NCBI GenBank assembly: GCA_017449285.1
Contig: JAFSJX010000043.1
Span: forward strand, 62,001-126,000
Direction of reading: 5' to 3'
Length of the DNA stretch: 64,000 bases
From: Treponema sp.
GTDB taxonomy: Bacteria; Spirochaetota; Spirochaetia; Treponematales; Treponemataceae
Within the stretch, counting starts at the first letter, position 1. Each line of letters opens with the position of its first letter. Under the pieces are notes generated by a model, which searched no databases, was not told the origin of the DNA, and saw only the letters and a list, made by a program, of their open reading frames with translations. The translations under genes and the position numbers were made by a program. Shown piece by piece: positions 33,161-40,707 of the stretch.

Positions 33161-33421
33161 ATGGTACAAATTCGACCAGTTTCAGATTTACGGAACAAAT
33201 TTTCAGAAATTGAAAGTCTCGTCACAAACTCAAGAAAACCTGTTTTCCTCACAAAAAATGGCTATGGCTCTATGGTTGTCATGAGTCTCCAAATGTACGA
33301 AAGCCTCACCGATGACATTGAACTCCGTCTTGACGAAGCCGATTTGCAGGCAAAAAGCACAAGCGAACGGCTTTCTCACGATGATGTTTTTTCTGCCGTT
33401 CGTTCGAGAATCAAAGCGTAG
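33161..33421 (+). CDS. Phd/YefM-type antitoxin
   Basis: An 86-residue protein. The N-terminal Phd/YefM fold (QIRPVSDLRNKFSEIESLVT, RKPVFLTKNGYGSMVVMS) binds DNA as a dimer, and the C-terminal tail (DEADLQAKSTSERLSHDDVF) wraps the toxin. AGGTGG precedes the ATG. It abuts the ParE/RelE gene with no gap. Together they form a cassette lying between copies 1 and 2 of the metH-end repeat. Confidence 0.9.
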   Translation: MVQIRPVSDLRNKFSEIESLVTNSRKPVFLTKNGYGSMVVMSLQMYESLTDDIELRLDEADLQAKSTSERLSHDDVFSAVRSRIKA

Positions 33422-33736
33422 ATGCAGATGAAAGAGTACGCGCTTCGTTACCTTCCGTTGGCACAGGAAGATTTGTTTGAAATCATCGATTACATTCAGA
33501 ACAATCTCCAGAATCCAATTGCGGCAGAAAATACGCTCAACAAGATTGAATCCGCGATTTTGGAACGATTGAAAGCCCCCGAATCTTACGCCGTCTGGAA
33601 ATCACAAAAGAAACGAGACTATCCCTACCGAAGAATCAATGTCGGAAATTACACCGTTTGGTATGTCGTCATTGATGATGTAATGGAAGTGCGGCGGATT
33701 TTGTATTCACGCAGAAATGAAGAAGAGCTGATTTAG
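33422..33736 (+). CDS. ParE/RelE-family toxin
   Basis: A 104-residue protein with the RelE/ParE fold: LRYLPLAQEDLFEIIDYIQN, NPIAAENTLNKIESAILERL, then YRRINVGNYTVWYVVIDDVM and VRRILYSRRNEEEL. The conserved basic/Tyr residues toward the C terminus are present. Whether it cuts mRNA (RelE) or poisons gyrase (ParE) cannot be told from sequence. ATG at 33422 directly follows the antitoxin stop. Confidence 0.9.
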   Translation: MQMKEYALRYLPLAQEDLFEIIDYIQNNLQNPIAAENTLNKIESAILERLKAPESYAVWKSQKKRDYPYRRINVGNYTVWYVVIDDVMEVRRILYSRRNEEELI

Positions 33737-33742
33737 GAATGT

Positions 33743-33762
33743 GAAGGAAGTGTTTGGGAAGT
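33743..33762 (+). repeat. metH 3'-end direct repeat, copy 2
   Basis: Exact 20-base copy of metH bases 33066-33085, 7 bp after the toxin stop codon. The 110 bp that follow (to the convergent gene at 33874) hold no gene I can support. Confidence 0.8.
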
Positions 33763-33873
33763 GAAGCAAACGGAAAGGTGAAAACTGAAAATTGTTATAC
33801 CGCGTATTCGATGATTGTGAAAAACATTTCCATGGTTCTCGGTGCGACTGTCTGCCCAATGCTGAGTAAAAAC

Positions 33874-34983
33874 CTAAGATTGTTCAGAATTAATAACTTC
33901 TGCCAATTTTTTCTCAACTCCTTCAACAATGTTTTTTACAAAATTCTTTTTTCCGTTTTCTGTCATGCGGGCAAATCGCTTGTAACCTTCAATATTTGTA
34001 TCAAGGAAGTTGATGTAAGGGTCAGCAGGTGCAAGTTCCCTGTATTGTTTGATAGCGGTTTCATCATTTGCATTTTCCCCGCGAGCCTTGTCTTTGATTT
34101 CAGCATAATAATCTCCTGCATCATCGAAGGTAAATTGAAAATAAAGGCTTTCTTTTTTCTTTTTTTCAAGAGGAAAGTTAAATAAAATTGCTCTATCGGT
34201 TTTTACATTGATATATCCACGCGATATTGCAGAAATTTCATCCGTTTTTCTAGGCTGTTCACTACGGTAATAAACAAGTGGATTGCGACCTCTTTCTTTG
34301 AATTCGTCCTGTAAAAGTTTGAGAAATTGAGAGAGTTCTTCTTCCCGCCCGGAATCAGATAGTAATTCTTTGTCAAAAGCACCTGAAGCCCTTATCGCGG
34401 CTTTGAATTTCTCTTCTGACACTGGCATATCAGCATTGTTGTATAAATCTTTTCTTAACAAAGAGACAATATCGAAAACATTCTTTGCCAAGTGAGAATA
34501 CGCTTCATTTTTGTTTAAATCGGTGCTGTTCATCAATGAAAGTGAACTGAGTAATTCCCCAACCAGTTCAGTAATTTTCTCTGCTACATCGTGTTCTGCG
34601 TGCATCTGTACAAAACCGAGTTGATAAATTAAATGTTGCAGTTCATCTTGTGCGTTTTTATCGTGTCCTTCTACCGAAGGTACATTTACTTTGCCGTCCT
34701 GTGTGATTGATTCCAGAGCTTCGATGAAATTATGATAGACTTCCTGTTTTTTCCCAAAAACATTCAGGCTTATGTCTTTGTTTTCCTCTATTTCAGTTTG
34801 ACCTTGCAAAAGCAGAACCGTAACTATCGCTGAAATTATAGTTCCGAGCAGCGTACCTGTGATTTCTGATTTTATATCACTTGCTGAAAAGACTTTATAG
34901 AGAAGCGTTGACCACAAAAACGCAACAGCGCAAATAATTACGCCGATGATTACAAAAATCCATCGTTTATTTATTTTTTTCAT
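33874..34983 (-). CDS. two-helix membrane protein, unknown
   Basis: A 369-residue protein. Two N-terminal helices (WIFVIIGVIICAVAFLWS; TGTLLGTIISAIVTVLLLQG) anchor a large soluble part with long helices (EVYHNFIEALESITQDGK; AEKITELVGELLSSLSLMN) and a C-terminal FLDTNIEGYKRFARMTENGK. The ATG at 34983 is used because GGGAG is correctly spaced for it and too close to an upstream TTG. It is AT-rich relative to metH. Part of the accessory island; a defence or stress role would be a guess. Confidence 0.65.
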   Translation of the reverse strand: MKKINKRWIFVIIGVIICAVAFLWSTLLYKVFSASDIKSEITGTLLGTIISAIVTVLLLQGQTEIEENKDISLNVFGKKQEVYHNFIEALESITQDGKVNVPSVEGHDKNAQDELQHLIYQLGFVQMHAEHDVAEKITELVGELLSSLSLMNSTDLNKNEAYSHLAKNVFDIVSLLRKDLYNNADMPVSEEKFKAAIRASGAFDKELLSDSGREEELSQFLKLLQDEFKERGRNPLVYYRSEQPRKTDEISAISRGYINVKTDRAILFNFPLEKKKKESLYFQFTFDDAGDYYAEIKDKARGENANDETAIKQYRELAPADPYINFLDTNIEGYKRFARMTENGKKNFVKNIVEGVEKKLAEVINSEQS

Positions 34984-34999
34984 AGAAATCAACTCCCAT

Positions 35000-35102
35000 A
35001 AAAAGTCAAGAAGATTGTTTCAACAATCGATTGACTTTTTAAGCCTCTTCGTAATGCAATGAGAAGAGGCAGTGAATAAACAAGTTTGCAATGCAAACTT
35101 GT
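35000..35102. repeat. three consecutive stem-loops in the gap before the 33.9 kb gene
   Basis: First, AAAAGTCAA / TTGACTTTTT enclosing the palindrome GATTGTT-TC-AACAATC; second, GCCTCTTC / GAAGAGGC (35043-35070); third, CAAGTTTGC-AAT-GCAAACTTG (35081-35101). The third word recurs nearly unchanged at 45047. With the terminator that follows, the gap is almost entirely paired sequence. Confidence 0.6.
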
Positions 35103-35105
35103 CAA

Positions 35106-35142
35106 GATAAAAAGCCGGCGGTATTTTAGACGGCTTTTTATC
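35106..35142 (-). terminator. bidirectional rho-independent terminator
   Basis: A perfect 12-bp stem, GATAAAAAGCCG / CGGCTTTTTATC, with a 13-nt loop and T runs on both strands. It ends the leftward transcript of the genes at 35185-36242. Confidence 0.8.
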
Positions 35143-35184
35143 ATAACTCCTTAAAAACAAGACGGCATTTCTGCCGTCAGAACA

Positions 35185-35490
35185 TTATCTTGCAGGTCTG
35201 TCACCGATTTTCTTGCCGTCTGAACTATATGTAGTCAGCCAGCTTCCCCTGTGCAAAACAAACGTGTCGCCTGCGATACTGTGAAATTCTCCAGAACTTA
35301 CAGGTATGTCCTTTATTTTCTTTCCTGTTTCATCGTAGGTAGAATACCAGCTTCCTCGCTCCAACAGAAAAAAACTGCTGCTGAATCCAAGTAAGTCACC
35401 GTTACTTACAGGAAAATCCTTTATCTTCTTGCCATCCTCGTTAAAAATAGCATACCAACTTCCTTTTTTCTGAATATCACTAATCGCCAT
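35185..35490 (-). CDS. small protein of three GSWY repeats
   Basis: A 101-residue protein. AAGGAGG precedes the ATG at 35490. Three repeats of about 32 residues: KGSWYAIFNEDGKKIKDFPV, RGSWYSTYDETGKKIKDIPV and RGSWLTTYSSDGKKIGDRPA, each followed by an S.G.. turn. The pattern suggests a small all-beta repeat fold. Function unknown. It is just downstream of the glycosylase-like gene and probably cotranscribed. Confidence 0.7.
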   Translation of the reverse strand: MAISDIQKKGSWYAIFNEDGKKIKDFPVSNGDLLGFSSSFFLLERGSWYSTYDETGKKIKDIPVSSGEFHSIAGDTFVLHRGSWLTTYSSDGKKIGDRPAR

Positions 35491-35516
35491 AATTTTTCCT
35501 CCTTTTGGCTTTGTTT

Positions 35517-36242
35517 TCATTTCCTTATCGTATTTACAATTTTATTTATCGCTTCTGCCATTTCCGCATAGCTGATTCGGGATGGATGCGGGATTGAGAC
35601 GAACAACACTCCGTCATGCAAAACCGGCTCGCCACAATAGGTGAGTTTGCCTTGTAGTTTGGGATAAATAACGCCAAGCAAACCGACCGAAACTTCACCG
35701 CCGACTACAAGAATATCAATTTCTGCGGCTTTTACAAAATCGCGGTAGTGCTGGCAATAGAAAGAATCTGTGCGGTATGTGTTGTCGATATAGGCATTGT
35801 CGGCATTTACGGTCTTTGACTGCGTGTAACGGAAATTAAAATAAAGCGATTTGTCAAAATCATCGCAGAGATTTTGATACCAAAGGTCTTTATTTTCTTT
35901 TATGTCGTCTCGTTGGTCTCGCAGTGTCTCTTCCGTTGTTTCCAAGCCGTCATACAGACAGCGGCTCAACGCATAATTCAAGAAGAATGTTCGCTCCGTC
36001 GTTTTTCCGAAGAACCAATGTTCGTACAGTCGTTCTTCGTCGAGCGGAACAATTCCCTTTACCTTATCAGAATCATTTTTCGTATTGTAAGGCTCGATAT
36101 TGCAGAAAGCGATTTTTTTATGGTAATCGCCCCAATATTCGCTCGGACAGACTGGTGCATAATAGCAGGCGTTTTCGATTCCTGTTTCTTTGAAATGTTC
36201 GATAAGTCGCTCGTTTACGGATTCAAGTGATTGCTGGCTCAT
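35517..36242 (-). CDS. uracil-DNA-glycosylase-superfamily-like protein
   Basis: A 241-residue protein. AFCNIEPYNTK near residue 46 and VSIPHPSRISYAEM near the end resemble UDG motifs A and B (the HPSR segment is characteristic), with a central ILVVGGEVSVGLLG where family members have a strand before the DNA-binding loop. It may be a base-excision enzyme or a catalytically altered relative; motif A lacks the classic Gly-Asp-Pro. Part of the metH-end island, next to the GSWY protein. Moderately sure of the fold only. Confidence 0.5.
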   Translation of the reverse strand: MSQQSLESVNERLIEHFKETGIENACYYAPVCPSEYWGDYHKKIAFCNIEPYNTKNDSDKVKGIVPLDEERLYEHWFFGKTTERTFFLNYALSRCLYDGLETTEETLRDQRDDIKENKDLWYQNLCDDFDKSLYFNFRYTQSKTVNADNAYIDNTYRTDSFYCQHYRDFVKAAEIDILVVGGEVSVGLLGVIYPKLQGKLTYCGEPVLHDGVLFVSIPHPSRISYAEMAEAINKIVNTIRK

Positions 36243-36261
36243 AAACTACATACCTCAAATT

Positions 36262-36801
36262 TTAAAATTCATCGATATACCATTTATAAGAGGAATATGA
36301 TTCCGCGACAGTGTTAGCAATGTCTTTTAATGACATAGATTTCTCAACAGGCATCAGTTCCCTTGAAGTTGAAAAATTCCCTACGCTTGAGTCTGCATTT
36401 ATGTAAGTTAAGAGGAAGTTATAGTCTTCAGAATCTTTTCTTTCTACCAATAGCATTGATGACATCAAAGTATTTCCTTTGTACCCCATTAAAACACTTT
36501 TTATGCAGCCTGTTATTACTAGGTCTTCAAGCGGAAATGCAGAACTCAAATTTGTTGAACCTAATACATGAAATGTCAGAGTGCAATTTTTTCCATCGTC
36601 TTTTATATGGTAAACGACACCACTGAGGTCACATACAATACTGTCTGTAAAAAGATAACTGTTCCCCGTCGGAGCAATCTTGTATTTCTCTAAAATCTTA
36701 TATGTTTCGGTATAAGATTTCTTTTGCGGGACAACTGCCTTTTGGGCAAATAAAGTTGTTCCAACGAACAAAGCAAAAACAATGGATAATAATTTCTTCA
36801 T
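36262..36801 (-). CDS. secreted protein, unknown
   Basis: A 179-residue protein with a clear signal peptide (MKKLLSIVFALFVGTTLFAQ) and no lipobox. The mature part has beta-type alternation (SIVCDLSGVVYHIKDDGK, NCTLTFHVLGSTN) and ends KWYIDEF. AGGAG lies before the ATG. It is 20 bp from the glycosylase-like gene and may lead that operon. No known family recognised. Confidence 0.6.
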   Translation of the reverse strand: MKKLLSIVFALFVGTTLFAQKAVVPQKKSYTETYKILEKYKIAPTGNSYLFTDSIVCDLSGVVYHIKDDGKNCTLTFHVLGSTNLSSAFPLEDLVITGCIKSVLMGYKGNTLMSSMLLVERKDSEDYNFLLTYINADSSVGNFSTSRELMPVEKSMSLKDIANTVAESYSSYKWYIDEF

Positions 36802-36976
36802 TTTTTTCTCCTCTGACTAAAACAGTTATATTATCTTCATCTTGATTGTTTTTATCAAAAATAAAGATAATTTCTCTTATATAATACAGTCAAATTATCG
36901 TTAAATCAACATTTAAAATACAACTCAATGATAAATAATCAGTTTTTAGAAAGGCATATAGTTTCATATTTAGTGT

Positions 36977-37315
36977 ATGTCTGTAAAAGAAACTTTTATA
37001 AAGAATCTGAAATATTTTAGGAAACAAAGCGGGCTGACTCAGAATCAACTGACTCTCGAAATTGACATGGGACTGGGTTACATCAACAGCGTTGAGCAGG
37101 GAATCTTTTTTCCTCAGCCTGATGTGATAGATTTGATTGCAAATGTGCTGAAAATCAGTCCGTCAAAACTTTTCGATGAAAACGCAAGTCCTCAGAACAT
37201 TCTTTCCAATTCTGATGAAAAATTCGTTGATAAAATCGCAGACACAATCTTGGAAAAACTCCGCCCTACCATAAAGTCCGACATCAATGCCGCGATAAAA
37301 GAAGTGGTGAGGTAG
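36977..37315 (+). CDS. XRE-family helix-turn-helix regulator of the island
   Basis: A 112-residue protein. HTH: LRYF-like LKYFRKQSGLTQNQLTLEID, then GLGYINSVEQGIFFPQPDVI and IANVLKISPSKLFDE. The C-terminal 40 residues form a helix (KFVDKIADTILEKLRPTIKS) likely used for oligomerisation. It is divergent from the secreted-protein gene, 175 bp away in an AT-rich gap with no clear palindrome. Probably the local regulator of the island. Confidence 0.82.
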   Translation: MSVKETFIKNLKYFRKQSGLTQNQLTLEIDMGLGYINSVEQGIFFPQPDVIDLIANVLKISPSKLFDENASPQNILSNSDEKFVDKIADTILEKLRPTIKSDINAAIKEVVR

Positions 37316-37359
37316 AAAAAGTTGAGCATCGGAACATATTCCGCGCAAAAAATATCCAT

Positions 37360-37509
37360 GCGGCATTGGAAAAAACGGGAAAATCCTGTAAGATAATGAC
37401 CGGTGGCGCGGTGCTTACTGCAGACTATGCGGCGCAAATTGGCGCGGACTATTATGTAAAGGATGCGATGGTCTCCGTTGCCGTGGCGAAGGAAGTGTTT
37501 GGGAAATGA
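37360..37509 (+). pseudogene. duplicated 3' end of metH
   Basis: Fifty codons (AALEKTGKSCKIMTGGAVLT ... VAVAKEVFGK, stop TGA) match the last 50 codons of metH (32938-33087) with only a few substitutions and no indel that shifts frame. There is no start. Its TGA overlaps the ATG of the next gene (AATGA), the arrangement expected of the original operon, so this copy marks the ancestral metH end, displaced by island insertion. Confidence 0.9.
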
Positions 37510-38420
37510 CCATAACGACCTCTGAAAAGCGAATCAAACGTGTCTCTGGGAAACCGCTTTCCTCGTTCAGCGTGATGACGGCGTATCTGAACATTCCGTT
37601 TCGTCCACGCTCAATCAAGGCGACATTCAAATTGATAAAATCCGTCATCGCCGTGTTCTTCTGCCTGCAATTCGGAAAAAAATGGGGCTTCCTCAACATT
37701 CCTGTCGTCCACGTTGACCACCCGCTGGACAAAAAAATTCCGTTTCTGCCCCGCAAGGTCGATACATATTTAAGTTTCATCAATTTTTGGATTTGCCCGA
37801 TGACCATGCTGATTCACCGCTACGGGGCGCACAACGCCATGCTGTTCTGTCGCGAATGGCTTGAACTTCTGACGAAAACCTACGATGAGGCAGGACGGCT
37901 CTACCGATTCCGTCTGACCACGATGGAACGCCCCAGCTATCACAAGGGGCAGTTCTTCACGATTCATTTTTTTGACCCGCACCTGCTCTGCGTTCCCAGC
38001 CTGCACATTGCGATTATCGTGCTCTGCTACTCATTCTACCGTATGCTGTTTGAGCGCGAGGAATTTACCGAGGCAGAAAAAACGCAATGGAAGGGCGAAT
38101 TATACGACCAAGCCGTTGCCATTGCCGATTCCGTCCTGTATGTCAAACAGCACAGCGTCAATTGCGTTCCCGCAGCCCTCTACATGATAAGCAAAGTCTT
38201 TCCAAACCTGTTCAAACCGACCGATGCGGTGCAGTTTATCGGCGATATGTTTGCAGAACCAGAAGGAATGACGAAAGAGACTGCCGCCGAAGTGCGCGAA
38301 CATCTTTTGTTTGTGTACGAGCAATTTTTGCTGGAGGGAGCGCACGAAGATGACTGGCGGTCGCCTGTACAGCGGTGGCTGGTAAGTTACGGGCAGGAAA
38401 GATCCGAAAAAGAAAACTAA
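37506..38420 (+). CDS. PAP2-like membrane-associated protein, unknown
   Basis: A 304-residue protein. LCVPSLHIAIIVLCYSFYR (about 160-178) resembles the PSxH motif of PAP2-type acid phosphatases, and HSVNCVPAALYMISK (about 218-232) could supply the last conserved His, but the KxxxxxxRP motif is not evident. One or two hydrophobic stretches are present. The start overlaps the TGA of the metH-end copy, so it once followed metH directly. A lipid phosphatase-like role is possible; confidence in that is low. Confidence 0.55.
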   Translation: MTITTSEKRIKRVSGKPLSSFSVMTAYLNIPFRPRSIKATFKLIKSVIAVFFCLQFGKKWGFLNIPVVHVDHPLDKKIPFLPRKVDTYLSFINFWICPMTMLIHRYGAHNAMLFCREWLELLTKTYDEAGRLYRFRLTTMERPSYHKGQFFTIHFFDPHLLCVPSLHIAIIVLCYSFYRMLFEREEFTEAEKTQWKGELYDQAVAIADSVLYVKQHSVNCVPAALYMISKVFPNLFKPTDAVQFIGDMFAEPEGMTKETAAEVREHLLFVYEQFLLEGAHEDDWRSPVQRWLVSYGQERSEKEN

Positions 38421-38812
38421 TCCGCGATGTAGCGTGCGCGGCTCGTTTCTGTCTCAAATACATCAATTGCATAGAGTTTTGCGCTGCCGTTTTTTCCTGA
38501 TGCGTCAATGCCTTGCTCCAAAAGGTATGCAATCATCTGTTCGTGGATAAAACGCGCAATCCGTTCTGCGCTGGGATTCTGCTGGAACACGGCAATATCG
38601 TTCAGATTGGTGTGGTCAAGTTGTTTCACCACCGCCCGCAACGCTTCTTTCAGCACGGAAAAATCAATGAGCATTCCGCCTGCGTCCAGTTCAGAGCCGC
38701 GCACATGGGCATACACCTTGTAATTGTGACCGTGGAGGTTCTCGCACTTTCCGTGGTAATCCTGCAAAAAATGCGCGGCGGCAAAATCAGCGGTTACTCG
38801 AACTTCGTACAT
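38417..38812 (-). CDS. queD: 6-carboxytetrahydropterin synthase (QueD-like)
   Basis: A 131-residue PTPS-fold protein. Zinc ligands: His in AAAHFLQDYHG and both His in NLHGHNY; the catalytic Cys is in GKCENLHGH; the pterin-anchoring Glu is in VFETETSRARY. Matches QueD of queuosine/7-deazaguanine synthesis better than eukaryotic PTPS. No other que gene is adjacent. It overlaps the murE stop by one base and may be cotranscribed with it. Confidence 0.92.
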   Translation of the reverse strand: MYEVRVTADFAAAHFLQDYHGKCENLHGHNYKVYAHVRGSELDAGGMLIDFSVLKEALRAVVKQLDHTNLNDIAVFQQNPSAERIARFIHEQMIAYLLEQGIDASGKNGSAKLYAIDVFETETSRARYIAD

Positions 38813-40512
38813 CAGTTGTACCCCATTTCTGCCAGAGCCTTTTCCGCCTCGCCAATCTCATCGTAGGGCATTACGCGGTCTTTGTAGATGATGCTGTTTT
38901 CATGTGATTTTCCGAGCAAAAGCACGATGTCGTCTTTTTTTGCCATCTGCAAAGCCTCGCGGATTGCGGCAGGTCTGTCTGGCGTGATGAACAAGTCTTT
39001 TCCCAGCACTTTGCCCGCTTTTTCCGCGCCAACGGCAATCTGTTTTAAAAGCGCAACGGAATCTTCCCCGCGCGGGTCTTCGTCCGTCAAAATCACCACG
39101 TCGCAGAAGCGGGCGGCAACTTCACCCTGAAGCGGGCGTTTTTCCGTGTCGCGCTCTCCCCCGCTTCCGAAAAGTGCAATCATCTTGCCGGAACAACGGC
39201 GGCGCACGGGCGGGAAAATTGTCTCGAACGAAGACGGTGTGTGCGCATAGTCCACAATCAGTTCAAACGGCTGACCTTTGTCTATCACGGTCATCCTGCC
39301 TTTGACGGGCACAAGTTTTGACACGAGCGGAGCGAGCGTTCCCAGTTCCGTGCCAGTCAGACGGGAGACCGCAAGCATCGCCGCCATGATATTGTAGGCA
39401 TTGAACGCGCCCGGAAGCGAAGACTGAATATGAATCACCGGAGTCTGAACAGGCTTTGCATGGTCATCGACCACATTCGGCTCTGTCAGTGTAAAGTTCA
39501 GCCCGAAGCGCGCACTTGCAATATTTCGCGCCAAAAGATACGGCACTCCATCGGGAATGGGTGGCAGGGGTTTTGCTTCCGCGCTTGTCTCGCCCGCACT
39601 TTTTCCAGCCTTGCCTTCGGTGGTGAAGCCCAGAACGGGATGCTTTGTCGCCTTGATGAAATAGGGCGCGCTCACGTCTTCCAGATTCACGATGCCAAAG
39701 GCTGGAACGGTCGTCTTCTTGCCGCCAATCATTTTTTCATGGTCGCATTGGTCAAGTTTGCGGAAAAGATTTGCCTTGTCGTCGCGATATTGCTCAAAGG
39801 TCTTGTGGAATTCCAGATGCTCCAAGGTCACGTTCATGAAAATGCCGCAGTCAAAATCTATGCAGCCCGTGCGGTTCAAGCGCAGAGAAAGCCCGTGCGA
39901 AGAGGTTTCCACCACCGCATATTCACAGCCCGCACAAAGCATCTCGTACAAATGATGCTGAATAATCGGGGCTTCGGGCGTAGTCTGATGCTGGGGATTT
40001 GCGATTGCCTCGCCGCCAAGAGAATACTGCACCGTGGAAATGAAGCCCGCTTTCTTTCCGCACAAACGGAGCAATTGCCACACGAATGAAACGGTCGAGG
40101 ATTTTCCCTCGGTCCCCGTCACGCCGATTATGATAAGCTTTTTTGAAGGATTATCGTAGAATGAGGCGGAAATCGGTGCCATCACAAAGCGACTGTCCGC
40201 CACTCTGACAAAAGGAACGCTTTCCTTGCGCTCCCCCAACGCAGTCTGAATTTCCGCCTTGATTTTCTCGTCAAACTCACCCTGAAAGACGACAGCAGCC
40301 GCTCCCGCACGAATCGCCGCAGGGATGAAAACATTTCCCGTCGTATGCGTTCCCGGAAGCGCAAAAAAAAGCGTTCCCGCAGAAACGTCGCGGCTGTCAA
40401 ACGCAAGCGAAGTGATTTCGGGATTAGTCAGCATCGTGTCCGCAGTCGTACCGTCAGCAGAAACGCGTTCATACACAAAATCGTTCAATAATTCAGAAAG
40501 TGACTTTTTCAT
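38812..40512 (-). CDS. murE: UDP-N-acetylmuramoyl-tripeptide synthetase MurE
   Basis: A 566-residue Mur ligase. ATP loop GVTGTEGKSSTVSFVW; substrate-binding NPQHQTTPEAPIIQ; VVETSSHGLSLRLN; C-terminal domain with LFGSGGERDTEKRP. The position that is DNPR in diaminopimelate-adding enzymes reads DEDPR, so the added diamino acid may differ; spirochaete peptidoglycan is reported to use ornithine. A long extra segment (about 285-320, with GKSAGETSAEAKPLPPIP) lengthens it beyond the usual ~500. The ATG at 40512 has TACACT ending 6 nt upstream and no ribosome binding site, predicting a leaderless message. Confidence 0.95.
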   Translation of the reverse strand: MKKSLSELLNDFVYERVSADGTTADTMLTNPEITSLAFDSRDVSAGTLFFALPGTHTTGNVFIPAAIRAGAAAVVFQGEFDEKIKAEIQTALGERKESVPFVRVADSRFVMAPISASFYDNPSKKLIIIGVTGTEGKSSTVSFVWQLLRLCGKKAGFISTVQYSLGGEAIANPQHQTTPEAPIIQHHLYEMLCAGCEYAVVETSSHGLSLRLNRTGCIDFDCGIFMNVTLEHLEFHKTFEQYRDDKANLFRKLDQCDHEKMIGGKKTTVPAFGIVNLEDVSAPYFIKATKHPVLGFTTEGKAGKSAGETSAEAKPLPPIPDGVPYLLARNIASARFGLNFTLTEPNVVDDHAKPVQTPVIHIQSSLPGAFNAYNIMAAMLAVSRLTGTELGTLAPLVSKLVPVKGRMTVIDKGQPFELIVDYAHTPSSFETIFPPVRRRCSGKMIALFGSGGERDTEKRPLQGEVAARFCDVVILTDEDPRGEDSVALLKQIAVGAEKAGKVLGKDLFITPDRPAAIREALQMAKKDDIVLLLGKSHENSIIYKDRVMPYDEIGEAEKALAEMGYN

Positions 40513-40556
40513 AAAAAGAGTGTACAGCGATTGTGAATTTTCGGCAAGTGACATAG

Positions 40557-40581
40557 GAGGGGGAGTCTCCCCCCCGCTCCC
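40557..40581. repeat. G/C-rich palindrome GGGGGAGTCTCCCCC
   Basis: GGAGGGGGAGTCTCCCCCC followed by GCTCCCAAGCGAG. It belongs to the same visual class as the palindromes at 10171, 10793 and 28273 and lies in the gap between divergent genes. Confidence 0.45.
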
Positions 40582-40707
40582 AAGCGAGTTATGCGCCAAA
40601 AGTTGCGGATGTATTTACCCTGATGATAGTTGCGCATGGGGCGCATTTTGTACGGGAATGAGAATTTTCCTTGCCTTTTCCGTGCGAAACAGGTATCTTT
40701 AAAATTG

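Noticed and set aside
33754..34185. A 143-residue hydrophobic protein
   Set aside because: It is mostly antisense to the membrane protein at 33874-34983 and lacks a ribosome binding site.
35081..35101. Phage or integron attachment site
   Set aside because: The CAAGTTTGC palindrome also occurs after an unrelated gene at 45047, and no integrase gene is nearby; a hairpin family is simpler.
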